64,000 bases of DNA, taken from NCBI RefSeq assembly GCF_900233005.1, contig NZ_LT960611.1, forward strand, positions 1 to 64,000. Reading direction: 5' to 3'. The notes below the pieces were generated by a model that was given only the letters and a program-made list of their open reading frames with translations, ran no database searches and was not told the DNA's origin. Both the position numbers and the translations under genes were made by a program. Shown piece by piece: positions 32,724 through 42,598 of the stretch (position 1 is its first letter; the number at the start of each line of letters is the position of its first letter). This stretch comes from Vibrio tapetis subsp. tapetis. GTDB taxonomy: Bacteria > Pseudomonadota > Gammaproteobacteria > Enterobacterales > Vibrionaceae.

Positions 32724-33434
32724 TCAGCCTTTAGCCCCATAATCTCGAGCCCCAAAGATGGCTGTGCCAATTCTTACCATGGTGCTGCCTGCTTCAACTG
32801 CGGCTTCCATGTCACCACTCATTCCCATCGACAGCGTGTCTACCGTCGGGTATTGCTTGGCGAGTTCGTCTTTCAAAGCGGCCAGTTGTTGGAATGCAGC
32901 TAGCTGATCTGAATATTCGCTGACGTTGGCAGGAATTGACATCAATCCTCTTAATGTGAGGTTTGGCAGAGCATTTATCAACTCAGCCAAAGCAAATACT
33001 TGCTCGTTATCGGTGCCAGATTTACTGGTTTCTCCACTGGTATTCACTTGTATCAATACCTGCAGCGGTAACATGTTTTCTGGGCGTTGATCACTCAAGC
33101 GTTGTGCGATCTTGGCGCGATCAACGGAATGTACCCAATTAAAATGCTCGGCAATAGGACGAGTTTTATTTGATTGAATAGGGCCAATAAAGTGCCATTC
33201 TATGTCACTATTACTATAGTGTTCTAAGAAATAATTAACTTTATCAACACCTTCTTGAACATAATTTTCGCCGAAAGTGCGCTGACCAGCTTCGAGAGCA
33301 TTTGCGACTGCTTCGATAGGCTTAGTCTTACTTACTGCCAAAAGTTGCACCGAATCCGATGCTCGACCACACTTTTGTTCAAGAAGACGAATTTGTGCGG
33401 TGATCTGCTGAATGTTTTGTTGAATACTACACAT
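32724..33434 (-). CDS. yggS: Pyridoxal phosphate homeostasis protein
   Basis: A 236-aa PLP-binding TIM-barrel protein (PLPBP/YggS). The PLP lysine is in LLAVSKTKP (about residue 36), with FGENYVQE and the C-terminal MGMSGDMEAAVEAGSTMVRIG phosphate site. The family keeps free PLP in balance and has no known enzymatic reaction. It is divergent from pilT with 24 bp between start codons, so the two promoters overlap or lie within the genes. Confidence 0.95.
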   Translation of the reverse strand: MCSIQQNIQQITAQIRLLEQKCGRASDSVQLLAVSKTKPIEAVANALEAGQRTFGENYVQEGVDKVNYFLEHYSNSDIEWHFIGPIQSNKTRPIAEHFNWVHSVDRAKIAQRLSDQRPENMLPLQVLIQVNTSGETSKSGTDNEQVFALAELINALPNLTLRGLMSIPANVSEYSDQLAAFQQLAALKDELAKQYPTVDTLSMGMSGDMEAAVEAGSTMVRIGTAIFGARDYGAKG

Positions 33435-33458
33435 AATTGACTTTATTAAGGATTATAA

Positions 33459-34496
33459 ATGGATATCACTGAGTTATTGGATTTTAGTGTAAAGCATAAT
33501 GCATCAGATCTACATCTTTCTGCGGGTGTTCCTCCAATGGTTCGCGTAGATGGCGATGTACGAAAGCTCGGAGTGCCTGCATTTAGTCATAGCGATGTGC
33601 ATAAAATGGTGTTCGACATTATGAACGATGCGCAACGTGCCGAGTTTGAAGAAAAGCTAGAAACGGATTTTTCATTTGAACTGCCTAATGTGGGGCGATT
33701 CCGTGTTAATGCTTTTAATCAGTCCCGTGGTTGTTCTGCTGTGTTTCGAACCATCCCGACCACGGTGCCGACATTAGACCAAATATCCGCTCCTGATATT
33801 TTTACCCAGATCTCCAATTACGAAAAAGGCCTTGTTCTTGTGACGGGTCCTACCGGATCGGGTAAATCAACGACCCTTGCAGCCATGGTTGATTATGTTA
33901 ATCGCAATCACAACAAACACATTTTAACGATTGAAGACCCGATTGAATTTGTTCATGAAAGCCAAAAATGCTTGATTAACCAACGTGAAGTTCACCGAGA
34001 TACCCATAGCTTTAGTGCGGCACTGCGTTCTGCTTTACGTGAAGATCCTGATGTTATTCTGGTGGGCGAGTTACGAGACAAAGAAACCATTAGCCTTGCG
34101 TTAACGGCGGCAGAAACGGGTCACTTAGTGTTTGGTACGCTACACACCAGCAGCGCGGCAAAAACAGTAGACAGAATCATTGATGTTTTCCCAGGTGCAG
34201 ATAAAGACATGGTGCGTTCTATGTTATCTGAGTCTTTGCGTGCGGTTATTTCTCAGAAGTTACTTAAACGCCTGGGTGGCGGGCGCGTTGCCTGTCATGA
34301 AATCATGCTGGCTACTCCCGCAATTCGTAACCTTATTAGAGAAGACAAAGTCGCGCAGATGTATTCTGTTATTCAAACGGGCGCGGCAATGGGGATGCAA
34401 ACGACAGAGCAACACGCAAGGCAATTGATAGCGCAAGGTGCGGTTGACCCACAAGAAGTGGCTGACAAGCTTGAATCGAATAACTTAGGCTTTTAG
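33459..34496 (+). CDS. pilT: Type IV pilus retraction ATPase PilT
   Basis: A 345-aa hexameric cytoplasmic ATPase that depolymerises the type IV pilus. Visible in order: N-terminal PAS-like domain, Walker A GPTGSGKST (about residue 130), Asp box (EDPIEFVH), Walker B (DPDVILVGELRD), His box (GHLVFGTLHTSSA) and the C-terminal AIRNLIRE motif needed for retraction. It forms a pair with pilU 8 bp downstream. In Vibrio, PilT drives retraction of competence and adhesion pili. Confidence 0.97.
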   Translation: MDITELLDFSVKHNASDLHLSAGVPPMVRVDGDVRKLGVPAFSHSDVHKMVFDIMNDAQRAEFEEKLETDFSFELPNVGRFRVNAFNQSRGCSAVFRTIPTTVPTLDQISAPDIFTQISNYEKGLVLVTGPTGSGKSTTLAAMVDYVNRNHNKHILTIEDPIEFVHESQKCLINQREVHRDTHSFSAALRSALREDPDVILVGELRDKETISLALTAAETGHLVFGTLHTSSAAKTVDRIIDVFPGADKDMVRSMLSESLRAVISQKLLKRLGGGRVACHEIMLATPAIRNLIREDKVAQMYSVIQTGAAMGMQTTEQHARQLIAQGAVDPQEVADKLESNNLGF

Positions 34497-34504
34497 GGGG
34501 CGTT

Positions 34505-35611
34505 ATGGGATTAACTGAAATCTTGGCGCAAATGGTGTCTCAGCAAGCTTCGGATATTTACATCACCGTGGGTTCACCTTGTTTACTGCGTATTGATGGT
34601 GAGATGCAACCTTTAGGTGAGTCGTTAACCGAGCACCAAGTTCACGCGCTGTTAAATAGCAGCATGGATGAAGTCCGTCATGGTGAGTATTTGCGTGATA
34701 AAGAAGCAAACTTTGCCATTGTGAGGGACAGCGGCCGATTTCGTGTGAGTGCTTTTTTTCAGCGTGAATTACCGGGTGCGGTGATCCGACGCATTGAAAC
34801 CCAGATCCCAACTTTTTCTGAACTAAGCTTGCCTGATATTTTACAGGACATGTCGATTGCCAAGCGAGGCTTGGTGTTGGTTGTTGGTGCTACAGGATCG
34901 GGTAAATCGACGACACTTGCCGCCATGACAGGGTTTCGTAATCAGCAGCGCAGTGGTCATATTCTGACGGTAGAAGATCCCATAGAGTTTGTGCATCAAC
35001 ATGGCAAGTGCATTGTCACTCAGCGTGAAGTTGGTCTTGATACTGACAGTTATGAAATTGCATTGAAGAATTCATTAAGACAAGCGCCTGATATGATTTT
35101 GATCGGAGAGATCCGCTCAAGAGATACGATGCAATATGCCATGACCTTTGCCGAAACGGGGCACCTTTGTATGGCGACTTTGCATGCTAATAACGCGAAT
35201 CAGGCGATCGAGCGGATCTTACATTTAGTACCCAAAGAGCAAAAAGAGCAGTTTTTGTTTGATCTATCGATGAACTTACGTGGTGTTGTCGCTCAACAGT
35301 TGATCCGAGATAAAAACGGAAAAGGCCGTCACGGTGTGTTTGAAATTCTGTTAAATACCCCAAGAGTCTCAGAGTTGATCCGTCGTGGTGATCTTCATGA
35401 ACTGAAGAGTACCATGGCCAAATCAAATGAAGCGGGTATGAAAACGTTCGATCAAAGCTTATACGATCTGGTGATTGCGGATAAGATCACCGAAGAAGAT
35501 GCAATGCACGCTGCAGACTCTGCTAACGACCTACGCTTAATGCTCAAAACAAAACGTGGTGATAGTTTTGGTGGTGGTGCATTGGATGGTGTGCAGATAG
35601 ATATGGGGTAG
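34505..35611 (+). CDS. pilU: PilT paralogue, accessory retraction ATPase PilU
   Basis: A 368-aa second retraction ATPase. Walker A reads GATGSGKST (about residues 125-133), with Walker B PDMILIGEIRSRD and the His box GHLCMATLHANN. The AIRNLIRE motif of PilT is replaced by a different segment (NTPRVSELIRRGD), and the C-terminus is longer, both typical of PilU. In V. cholerae PilU supports PilT-dependent retraction. It is followed by a convergent family B repeat and no classical terminator. Confidence 0.95.
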   Translation: MGLTEILAQMVSQQASDIYITVGSPCLLRIDGEMQPLGESLTEHQVHALLNSSMDEVRHGEYLRDKEANFAIVRDSGRFRVSAFFQRELPGAVIRRIETQIPTFSELSLPDILQDMSIAKRGLVLVVGATGSGKSTTLAAMTGFRNQQRSGHILTVEDPIEFVHQHGKCIVTQREVGLDTDSYEIALKNSLRQAPDMILIGEIRSRDTMQYAMTFAETGHLCMATLHANNANQAIERILHLVPKEQKEQFLFDLSMNLRGVVAQQLIRDKNGKGRHGVFEILLNTPRVSELIRRGDLHELKSTMAKSNEAGMKTFDQSLYDLVIADKITEEDAMHAADSANDLRLMLKTKRGDSFGGGALDGVQIDMG

Positions 35612-35619
35612 GGGCGGAA

Positions 35620-35766
35620 ATGCGAAGTACTAAATACTAAGTACTAAGTACTAAGAGCGAAGTAAAGAGCGAAGTAACATGTTGATGCGACTTCGCCTTT
35701 AGAGCTTCGCTTTTAGTACCTCGCTTTTAGTACTTCACTTTCAGCACTTCGCCTTTAGTACTGCGA
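35620..35766. repeat. Family B hairpin repeat between pilU and ruvX
   Basis: The left arm has AAGTACT heptamers (35625-35652, four units, the second AAATACT). The right arm has five consecutive 14-bp units at 35697-35766; on the minus strand their consensus is GCGAAGTACTAAAA. The arms are imperfect reverse complements around ACATGTTGATG. The last unit contains the ruvX stop codon (35755-35757) and its last three codons. Confidence 0.85.
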
Positions 35767-36177
35767 CTCAAACCAACTTTCTAAAATCACCACCGCTGAC
35801 TGGCAATCCACGTTGCCTTTGGTGAGTGCTTTGTAGCCACCCATTTCAAATAAGCTTGAACGGGCTTCGGCGGTAGAGAGTCTTTCATCGTGCAGCTCTA
35901 TATCTACGCCAAAGCGCCCCTTAAGACGATTAGCGAACTTTTTGGCTCGTGGTGCAATGGTTTCTAAATCTTTGCCGTGAAGGTCGGTAGGTAAGCCTAC
36001 AACCACTAGATCAGGTTGCCATTCTTTGATTTGTGCTTCGATTAATTCCCAGCTAGGAATCCCATCTTTGGCTTTAAAGGCTTTTAGTGGGGTTGCCGTA
36101 CCAGTAATTTCCTGGCCGATGGCACTGCCAATGCTCTTAGTGCCATAGTCAAAGGCCATAATCGTACGTGTAGTCAT
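35755..36177 (-). CDS. ruvX: Putative pre-16S rRNA nuclease / Holliday junction resolvase-like YqgF
   Basis: A 140-aa RNase H-fold protein. Acidic active-site positions are seen in [13 protein letters not shown] (Asp9), in VVVGLP, and in [11 protein letters not shown]. In E. coli, YqgF is essential and processes the 5' end of pre-16S rRNA; a resolvase role was proposed earlier. It is last in sprT-endA-rsmE-gshB-yqgE-ruvX. The C-terminal SQY and stop codon are formed by a dispersed repeat element. Confidence 0.93.
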   Translation of the reverse strand: MTTRTIMAFDYGTKSIGSAIGQEITGTATPLKAFKAKDGIPSWELIEAQIKEWQPDLVVVGLPTDLHGKDLETIAPRAKKFANRLKGRFGVDIELHDERLSTAEARSSLFEMGGYKALTKGNVDCQSAVVILESWFESQY

Positions 36178-36189
36178 GATTCTCTCTTT

Positions 36190-36278
36190 AAAAAATAAGT
36201 TCTAAGTGCGAAAGACTAAAAGCGAAGTAAGTTCTAGGCTCTTATTTCGTTTTTAGTATTTTGCTTTTAGCACTGTGC
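36190..36278. repeat. Family B repeat between yqgE and ruvX
   Basis: It carries GTGCGAAAGACTAAAAGCGAAGTAAG on one side and CTTATTTCGTTTTTAGTATTTTGCTTTTAGCACTG on the other, imperfect reverse complements with the same 14-bp rhythm as the element at 35620. It ends 3 bp before the yqgE stop codon and starts about 12 bp upstream of the ruvX start codon. Confidence 0.7.
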
Positions 36279-36280
36279 TC

Positions 36281-36847
36281 TCAACCATGACCAACTTGAG
36301 AAGAAAGCTGAGCCACATCGATCCCCAGCATCTGCACTGCTTTTTCCCAGCGCTCTTGGATCGGTGTATTGAAAATGACATCCGGATCAGCTTCTATGGT
36401 TAGCCACGAGTTTTCGGCCAATTCTACTTCTAATTGACCCGCATCCCAACCTGAATATCCTAATGCGACCATGTAATTTAATGGTTCCGCTTCAGTGCCT
36501 AAAACCTCAAGTATGTCTTTAGAGGTCGTAACAGAAAGTGCATTGGTCATATTGATGCTAGATTGGTATTCATCTTTAGGGTTGTGCAAGATAAAACCAC
36601 GATCTTCTGAAACCGGTCCCCCGTTGAAGACTGGCTCTTGGAGACTATGTTGATTGAGCATTGGGTGGACAGAGGTGGGTAAATCGACCTGTTCTAACAT
36701 GGTACCAATGGAGATATCAATTGGGGAGTTAATGACAATACCCATTGCGCCTTCATCATTGTGTTCACACAAATAGATAACGGAGCGTTGAAAGAAGGGG
36801 TCTTGCATGCCTGGCATGGCAACCAGGAAATGGTTCGCTAGATTCAT
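36281..36847 (-). CDS. yqgE: UPF0301 (AlgH) family protein YqgE
   Basis: A 188-aa cytoplasmic protein of the DUF179/AlgH family. It has the typical start [15 protein letters not shown] and the core [13 protein letters not shown], and [19 protein letters not shown] in the C-terminal half. The function is unknown; the family is found beside ruvX and gshB in most gammaproteobacteria. It is separated from ruvX by a family B repeat, unlike the tight spacing elsewhere. Confidence 0.94.
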   Translation of the reverse strand: MNLANHFLVAMPGMQDPFFQRSVIYLCEHNDEGAMGIVINSPIDISIGTMLEQVDLPTSVHPMLNQHSLQEPVFNGGPVSEDRGFILHNPKDEYQSSINMTNALSVTTSKDILEVLGTEAEPLNYMVALGYSGWDAGQLEVELAENSWLTIEADPDVIFNTPIQERWEKAVQMLGIDVAQLSSQVGHG

Positions 36848-36910
36848 AATCTCTCCTAGAGTGGGAGCGGAATTAGCCGGCCAATGAGTTGACCGACTTA
36901 GACTGAAGGG

Positions 36911-37858
36911 CTAGGCGTTGATTTTCTTTTCAATGGCATCCATCAGTTTACCAGTGATAGATATATCGAAAGCACCTTCGATTTCGCGAATACAGGTTGG
37001 GCTGGTGACATTGATTTCAGTGAGCTTGTCGCCAATCACATCAAGGCCAACAAAAATTAGACCTTTCTCTTTAAGTGTAGGCGCTACCGCGTTGGCTATT
37101 GCTAAATCTGTTTCACTCAACGGGCGAACGACTCCGGTACCACCTGCTGCTAGGTTGCCACGAGTTTCACCTTCTGCAGGGATTCGCGCGAGACAGTAAG
37201 GCATGGCTTCGCCATCTACTACCAAGATACGTTTATCGCCATTGCTGATATCAGGTACAAAAGTTTGTGCCATCGCGTAAGTTTGACCATGGTTGGTCAA
37301 GGTTTCGATGATCACCGAAACGTTAGGGTCGTCTTTCTTGATACGGAAAATAGACGCGCCACCCATACCGTCAAGCGGTTTCAAAATAATATCGCCGTGT
37401 TGCTCTTTAAATGCTTTAATTCGTTCAGCTTTACGAGTAACAATTGTGGTTGGTGTTAGCTCTGGGAACCACGCAGTAAAGAGTTTTTCATTACAATCAC
37501 GTAAGCTTTGAGGCTTGTTGACGATGAGAGCGCCATTTTCTTCTGCACGTTCTAAAATGTAGGTCGCGTATATGTATTCGGTATCAAATGGTGGATCTTT
37601 ACGCATCAATACGGCATCAAGTTCAGACAGTTCGATGGTTTGCTCTGACTTAAATTCGTACCAGCCATTGGGATCTTCTTTTAAGCTGACGACTTTTGTA
37701 TCGGCAATTGCGACACCTTGCTCTAGATGAAGATCATTCATTTCCATATAGTGGATTTCCCATCCACGACGTTGTGCTTCCAGCATCATGGCAAAGCTAG
37801 AATCTTTTTTGATATTGATGGATGAAATTGGGTCCATCACGATGCCAAGTTTTATCAT
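36911..37858 (-). CDS. gshB: Glutathione synthetase
   Basis: A 315-aa ATP-grasp ligase that joins gamma-glutamylcysteine and glycine. It begins MIKLGIVMDPISSI, with ATP-grasp signatures in KPLDGMGGASIFR (about residues 160-172) and INVTSPTCIREIE near the end. An upstream in-frame ATG at 37888 overlaps rsmE; the ATG at 37858 has GGAG at good spacing and gives the E. coli length. It is 13 bp after rsmE. Confidence 0.96.
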   Translation of the reverse strand: MIKLGIVMDPISSINIKKDSSFAMMLEAQRRGWEIHYMEMNDLHLEQGVAIADTKVVSLKEDPNGWYEFKSEQTIELSELDAVLMRKDPPFDTEYIYATYILERAEENGALIVNKPQSLRDCNEKLFTAWFPELTPTTIVTRKAERIKAFKEQHGDIILKPLDGMGGASIFRIKKDDPNVSVIIETLTNHGQTYAMAQTFVPDISNGDKRILVVDGEAMPYCLARIPAEGETRGNLAAGGTGVVRPLSETDLAIANAVAPTLKEKGLIFVGLDVIGDKLTEINVTSPTCIREIEGAFDISITGKLMDAIEKKINA

Positions 37859-37871
37859 TGATCTTCTCCGA

Positions 37872-38603
37872 TTATCCAAGATCGCCAAAGCGAACCTGTA
37901 AAGCTGTGATTGCCGTGAGTGCTGCTGTTTCAGTTCTTAACACTCTTGGGCCTAATAAGGTTTCTTCAAATTTGTACTTCTCAGTCATCGAAATTTCTTC
38001 AGATGACAAGCCACCTTCAGGTCCAATTAATAAACGTACACGTTCAACTGGCGCTGGTAAGGTGTTAATTGAGTACTTTGCCCGAGGGTGCAAGTTTAAC
38101 TTGAGTGCGTCACTTTGTTCTGCGCACCACTGCTCAAGTTGCATAATAGGGCGAATCACGGGTACGGTATTACGTCCGGACTGTTCGCATGCTGCGATGG
38201 CGATTTTCTGCCATTGAGCCAGTTTTTTCTCAAAACGTTTTTGATCTAGCTTAACGCCACATCGCTCAGAAATCAGCGGGGTGATGGTGTTTACACCTAG
38301 CTCTACTGACTTTTGAATCGTGAATTCCATTTTGTCGCCACGAGACATAACCTGACCTAAGTGCAGATTCAGAGGGGATTCAATACTTTTACTGATCTTT
38401 TCTACAACAGAAACGGTCACTGATTTTTTAGTCACTTCAGTGATGGAGGCTGGATACTCATGATCTGTGCCGTCAAAAAGTAGTATTTCTTGACCTGCTT
38501 TCATTCGTAATACGCGGCCCACATGACCGGCTGCGTCTTCATCTAGCGCGAGCTCACCCAGTTGGGTGATGGCTTCGGGATGGTAAATTCGAGGAACTCT
38601 CAC
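37872..38603 (-). CDS. rsmE: 16S rRNA (uracil1498-N3)-methyltransferase
   Basis: A 243-aa SPOUT-class methyltransferase forming m3U1498 in 16S rRNA. The start MRVPRIYHP, an N-terminal PUA-like domain, and the knot motifs [13 protein letters not shown] and [11 protein letters not shown] (about 185-225) are clear. The length equals E. coli RsmE (243 aa). It lies between endA and gshB. Confidence 0.95.
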   Translation of the reverse strand: MRVPRIYHPEAITQLGELALDEDAAGHVGRVLRMKAGQEILLFDGTDHEYPASITEVTKKSVTVSVVEKISKSIESPLNLHLGQVMSRGDKMEFTIQKSVELGVNTITPLISERCGVKLDQKRFEKKLAQWQKIAIAACEQSGRNTVPVIRPIMQLEQWCAEQSDALKLNLHPRAKYSINTLPAPVERVRLLIGPEGGLSSEEISMTEKYKFEETLLGPRVLRTETAALTAITALQVRFGDLG

Positions 38604-38684
38604 GGTGGCAGTCCTATAGATTAAATGCTTTTGCTTAACATGGATGCTTAAAGGATAAAAAACAAGTGTGATGAATGACTTTCG

Positions 38685-39383
38685 TTAGTTATAGGCGCAC
38701 TCTTGAGTGACAAATGGATTATCATTGCCTTGAATACCCTTAATTCGTTGATTGCGGGTGCATTCCCATTCATCGACGGGATACTGTTTATGCCAAACAA
38801 GCATGAGCTGCTGCTCTGACTTTGATAGCTTTAGTCCATATTCTTGGCTCATGTACAGGTAGGTTCGCGCAATAGACCCACGAGCACGATCTGGCGGCAT
38901 CACTTTCCGTTGCTTGAAATTGACCTGCATTTCACACATGCCGTAACTGACACCATCAATACCATTCCACTGGCTAAAGCGGTAATTAGAGCGGTCTCCA
39001 TTGACTTCGCCTACAGTGGGAGTGAGGTTGTGCAAGTCGGCTTCCATTGCTTTAAATGCTTTGTCGTTGCGGGTGCAGTTCTTACGACCCCCCTCTTGCC
39101 AGCATTGACGCTGATGGCCGAAGTTCCAAGCGGGCATAACGTGCTCCCATTCGATACGACTGGCTCTTTTTAGCTGCTTTCGTACCTGATAACCACAGCT
39201 TTCTAAATCTGGTTTCCCTTTCTTACCTTGCCACGAAATGTCACAACCACAATAGAAGCTGGTGGGGTGGTCAAAGTAGATCTTAATGGCTTCTTTTTTT
39301 GCCTTGCTGAATGAACTCGGCGGTGCTGAAAATGCAGAGATGGAAAAAAGGGCTGTAAAAATAAGTGAATAGCGAAACAACAT
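38685..39383 (-). CDS. endA: Endonuclease I (periplasmic/secreted DNase)
   Basis: A 232-aa non-specific DNase of the EndA/Vvn family with a signal peptide ([20 protein letters not shown]). The beta-beta-alpha-metal site has His in [11 protein letters not shown], with [12 protein letters not shown] following. Eight cysteines are present, as in Vvn, which forms four disulfides. In Vibrio such DNases (Dns, Vvn) degrade extracellular DNA and limit transformation. Confidence 0.94.
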   Translation of the reverse strand: MLFRYSLIFTALFSISAFSAPPSSFSKAKKEAIKIYFDHPTSFYCGCDISWQGKKGKPDLESCGYQVRKQLKRASRIEWEHVMPAWNFGHQRQCWQEGGRKNCTRNDKAFKAMEADLHNLTPTVGEVNGDRSNYRFSQWNGIDGVSYGMCEMQVNFKQRKVMPPDRARGSIARTYLYMSQEYGLKLSKSEQQLMLVWHKQYPVDEWECTRNQRIKGIQGNDNPFVTQECAYN

Positions 39384-39455
39384 ACTTGGTGGCTTATCTT
39401 ATTAATGTAATTATCAGTGTAGCAAGATATTGATAATTATATTAGTGCCAAGATA

Positions 39456-39956
39456 TTAAGTAAGCTGGATGCCAGTGAAAGTCAGTACTTGCTTACATTT
39501 AGTGCAGCTGTATTGCATTTGACGGCGAATCACTTTGTTGTGCCGACGAACGGTGAGTGCGTGCTCACTACAGAGGCACTGATAAGCAAAAGTTTTACCC
39601 TGTACGGATTGGGTCGAAAATTGGTGAGTGGTGCTAGGGGCGACGTTGAAAGCATGGCTCATGACATATTGCCATTCTTTCCCATGAGGCTTTACTCGCC
39701 CATAGAGTTGAAACGTGAGTAAATGTGCCACTTCATGTGGTATGACTTCGTTGATAAAGTCTTGTTGGTTTTCCACAAAAAGGACTGGATTCAGGCGAAT
39801 CTCATTACGTTGTAAATAGGCTTTTCCTGCCACTTTTCCGCGCACATTAAAATTGAGCGTGGGGGAAGGAAACGTTCGCTTAAACGTTGTTTTTGCTTGA
39901 GCTAAGCATTGCGCTATTTTCTTTTTTGCGGCGTACTCTAATTCTATATTGACCAC
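39456..39956 (-). CDS. sprT: SprT family zinc metalloprotease-like protein
   Basis: A 166-aa protein with the zinc motif HEVAH in IPHEVAHLLTFQLYG (about residues 69-83) and a C-terminal zinc-ribbon-like part with C-L-C and CTKC pairs. SprT-like domains are found in DNA-protein crosslink proteases, but the bacterial role is not known. The start is a GTG at 39956, preceded by GAGG. It is first in the sprT-endA-rsmE-gshB-yqgE-ruvX block. Confidence 0.9.
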   Translation of the reverse strand: MVNIELEYAAKKKIAQCLAQAKTTFKRTFPSPTLNFNVRGKVAGKAYLQRNEIRLNPVLFVENQQDFINEVIPHEVAHLLTFQLYGRVKPHGKEWQYVMSHAFNVAPSTTHQFSTQSVQGKTFAYQCLCSEHALTVRRHNKVIRRQMQYSCTKCKQVLTFTGIQLT

Positions 39957-40033
39957 ATTGCCTCGGTTAAAGCGCTGTATTTAAAACGCCTCGATTATTA
40001 ATAATCGAGGCGAATAGTAGCACTAAACTTGGC

Positions 40034-40831
40034 TTATGGATGATGCTTTTTCTTGATGGTTTCATGGTAAGCATGCCATGTGCCGTAACCTAGGATAGGC
40101 ATGGTGAACAGCATACCTATGCCGTAAGTCGCGAAACCAATTAAGATACCGCCGCAGATAATAAAGCCCCATACAATCATGGTGGGGATATTATTTTTGA
40201 CGGCATTAAAGCTGGTGAAGACCGCTGTCATCATATCCACGCGACGTTCCATCATCAGTGGAATAGAAAATGCAGAAATACTAAATATGACACAGGCGAT
40301 GATACCCCCAACAATAGAACCTACCAGTAAAAATGGTAAAAAGTCCGATAATGGAGCGCCTTGCACTGAAGGATAAAGTGCATGGAGTAAGGCGGCAATT
40401 CTCATCCAAAAGATCATGGCTACGGCGAGTAATACTGCAAATGCCCATTGTGAAGAGGAGTTGCGTTGAATGGCTTTCATTGAGTGGAATAAGCTAACGG
40501 GCTGGCCTTTTTCTCTAGCCCAGCTGGCATCATAAAGTCCGAGGGCTAAAAAAGGGCCAATCAACATATAGACAACAAGGCTAGGCATCACAACAAGGTG
40601 TGTGCCTTGCCATTGCACAAGTAGCACGATGCCAACTGCGGCGGCCATAAAGCAGAGCCCATAAAAAGCACTGATGAGTGGCATGCGAACAAAATCGTTT
40701 AGGCCTAATGCTAGCCAATGAAAAGGAGCTGAAATACTCAGCTTGTTACAAGGGACGGTTCGGGCGTACAAATGATCCGGTACTTCGTTTTGCTTGCCGG
40801 ATGCGTCTGACGGGTTAATCGTACGAGGCAT
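40034..40831 (-). CDS. DUF2189 domain membrane protein
   Basis: A 265-aa inner-membrane protein with about six hydrophobic segments after a polar N-terminus of about 40 residues. The DUF2189 core is seen in IGPFLALGLYDASWAREKG and in the repeated small-residue helices towards the C-terminus. No function is known. The start at 40831 follows GGAGG with 4 nt spacing; an upstream frame to 40882 is less likely. It is downstream of metK, from which it is separated by the metK terminator. Confidence 0.82.
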   Translation of the reverse strand: MPRTINPSDASGKQNEVPDHLYARTVPCNKLSISAPFHWLALGLNDFVRMPLISAFYGLCFMAAAVGIVLLVQWQGTHLVVMPSLVVYMLIGPFLALGLYDASWAREKGQPVSLFHSMKAIQRNSSSQWAFAVLLAVAMIFWMRIAALLHALYPSVQGAPLSDFLPFLLVGSIVGGIIACVIFSISAFSIPLMMERRVDMMTAVFTSFNAVKNNIPTMIVWGFIICGGILIGFATYGIGMLFTMPILGYGTWHAYHETIKKKHHP

Positions 40832-41037
40832 ATATCCTCCTTGATCGATTCTCGTTTTCGCTGGTGCAATTCCAGCGACCAATTAAGATGAACAATGACG
40901 AAATACCACGACGCTGTGCATCAAATTATCCAACAACACTCACATACTGCAATTGGGATTGTTGTTAATACATTGTTAACTATTGACGCTGTTTCATTAA
41001 AATACAAATGTTACCACCAGCAATTCTCACATAAAAA

Positions 41038-41062
41038 AAGCCCCTGCATAATGCAAGGGCTT
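41038..41062 (-). terminator. metK terminator
   Basis: AAGCCCC-TGCA-TAA-TGCA-AGGGCTT, with an A run (41033-41039) that reads as T on the minus strand. It lies about 30 bp after the metK stop codon. Confidence 0.85.
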
Positions 41063-41089
41063 GTATTTACTAGTGAATACTATAGAGAA

Positions 41090-42244
41090 TTATTTAATTC
41101 CAGCAAACTCACGTAGGATGCTTGCTTTGTCAGTCGCTTCCCAAGGGAACTCTTCACGACCAAAGTGACCGTAAGCAGCCGTCTTTTTGTAGATAGGCTG
41201 AAGTAGGTTCAGCATTTCTTGCAGACCGTATGGGCGTAAATCGAAGTTTTGACGAACCGCTTCAATGATGATGTCGTGAGATACTTTTTCAGTACCGAAC
41301 GTTTCAACCATGATAGACGTTGGATCAGCAACACCGATTGCGTAAGACAATTGAATCTCACAACGGTCAGCCATGCCAGCAGCAACAATGTTTTTTGCTA
41401 CATAACGTGCAGCGTAGGCTGCAGAACGGTCAACTTTTGAAGGATCTTTACCTGAGAATGCACCGCCACCGTGACGAGCTGCACCACCGTAGGTATCAAC
41501 GATGATCTTACGACCCGTTAGACCACAGTCACCCATAGGGCCACCGATAACAAAACGACCGGTTGGGTTGATAAAGAAATTTGTGTCTTTATTTAGCCAC
41601 TCTGCAGGAAGTACCGGTTTGATGATTTCTTCCATTACCGCTTCACGAAGATCAGATGTTGAAACTGACTCTGAGTGTTGAGTAGAAAGTACAACAGCAT
41701 CAATACCAACAATCTTACCTTGGTCGTATTGGAATGTTACTTGGGATTTAGCGTCTGGACGTAGGAAGTCCAGTTTGCCGCTCTTACGAACTTCCGCTTG
41801 TTTTTGAACAAGTAGATGAGAGTAAGTAATTGGAGCTGGCATCAAAATTGGTGTTTCGTTGGTTGCGTAACCAAACATAATACCTTGGTCACCAGCGCCC
41901 TGTTCTTTAGGGTCTGCTTTATCAACGCCTTGGTTGATGTCTGGAGACTGCTTACCAATGGTGTTCAGTACAGCACAAGAATCGGCATCGAAGCCCATGT
42001 CTGAGTGTACGTAACCAATTTCACGAACGGTTTCACGGGTGATTTCTTCGATATCAACCCACGCTGAAGTGGTCACTTCACCGCCAACCATGACCATGCC
42101 GGTTTTTACGTAAGTTTCACAAGCAACACGTGCTTTTGGATCCTGTTCGATGATGGCATCAAGTACAGCATCTGAAATTTGATCGGCGATTTTATCTGGG
42201 TGGCCTTCTGATACAGATTCAGAAGTAAATAGGTGCTTAGCCAT
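41090..42244 (-). CDS. metK: S-adenosylmethionine synthetase
   Basis: A 384-aa enzyme (same length as E. coli MetK) that makes SAM from methionine and ATP. It has the start [18 protein letters not shown], the hexapeptide [12 protein letters not shown] (about 115-126) and the glycine-rich [19 protein letters not shown] (about 258-276). Upstream at 42312-42351 is a tandem MetJ operator, so methionine/SAM repression is expected. Confidence 0.97.
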   Translation of the reverse strand: MAKHLFTSESVSEGHPDKIADQISDAVLDAIIEQDPKARVACETYVKTGMVMVGGEVTTSAWVDIEEITRETVREIGYVHSDMGFDADSCAVLNTIGKQSPDINQGVDKADPKEQGAGDQGIMFGYATNETPILMPAPITYSHLLVQKQAEVRKSGKLDFLRPDAKSQVTFQYDQGKIVGIDAVVLSTQHSESVSTSDLREAVMEEIIKPVLPAEWLNKDTNFFINPTGRFVIGGPMGDCGLTGRKIIVDTYGGAARHGGGAFSGKDPSKVDRSAAYAARYVAKNIVAAGMADRCEIQLSYAIGVADPTSIMVETFGTEKVSHDIIIEAVRQNFDLRPYGLQEMLNLLQPIYKKTAAYGHFGREEFPWEATDKASILREFAGIK

Positions 42245-42311
42245 GAGCGCTCCAATATTTCTTTTTAAAAAGAACAGGCATGCACCAAAAAAGCAGACCT
42301 ATTCGCAAATT

Positions 42312-42351
42312 AGACGGTATAAACTGTAGGTGTATCTACATCTAGACGTCT
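42312..42351 (-). promoter_or_regulatory. MetJ operator (met boxes) upstream of metK
   Basis: Contiguous 8-mers AGACGGTA, TAAACTGT, AGGTGTAT, CTACATCT and AGACGTCT (42344-42351). The last is a perfect copy of the MetJ consensus AGACGTCT; others match 5-6 of 8 except TAAACTGT. Tandem 8-bp boxes are how MetJ binds co-operatively. The site is about 70-110 bp upstream of metK. Confidence 0.8.
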
Positions 42352-42598
42352 ATTCTAATTTGAACCGACCGAATTACAAGTGAAATTTTGTTCACACACA
42401 AGCCAATCGATTGCGTTTTTGACCTATTAAATTCAATTAGTTCGACAACATGTTAGAAAATAGTAGCAAAAATCACCAATTTCCCCAGTAAATCGTTTGC
42501 AGTGCTAGGGGGGCTTTGAGACAATACGCGCCGCCGAATTTGGTTATTCGGCGCCCTAATCCTTATTTTTTTATTCGCTTATGCACTCAGGAGCGTAA

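Noticed and set aside
42361-42390. CRP-like site AGTGAAATTTTGTTCACA upstream of metK/tkt
   Set aside because: The half sites are 8 bp apart rather than 6, so it does not fit the CRP consensus.
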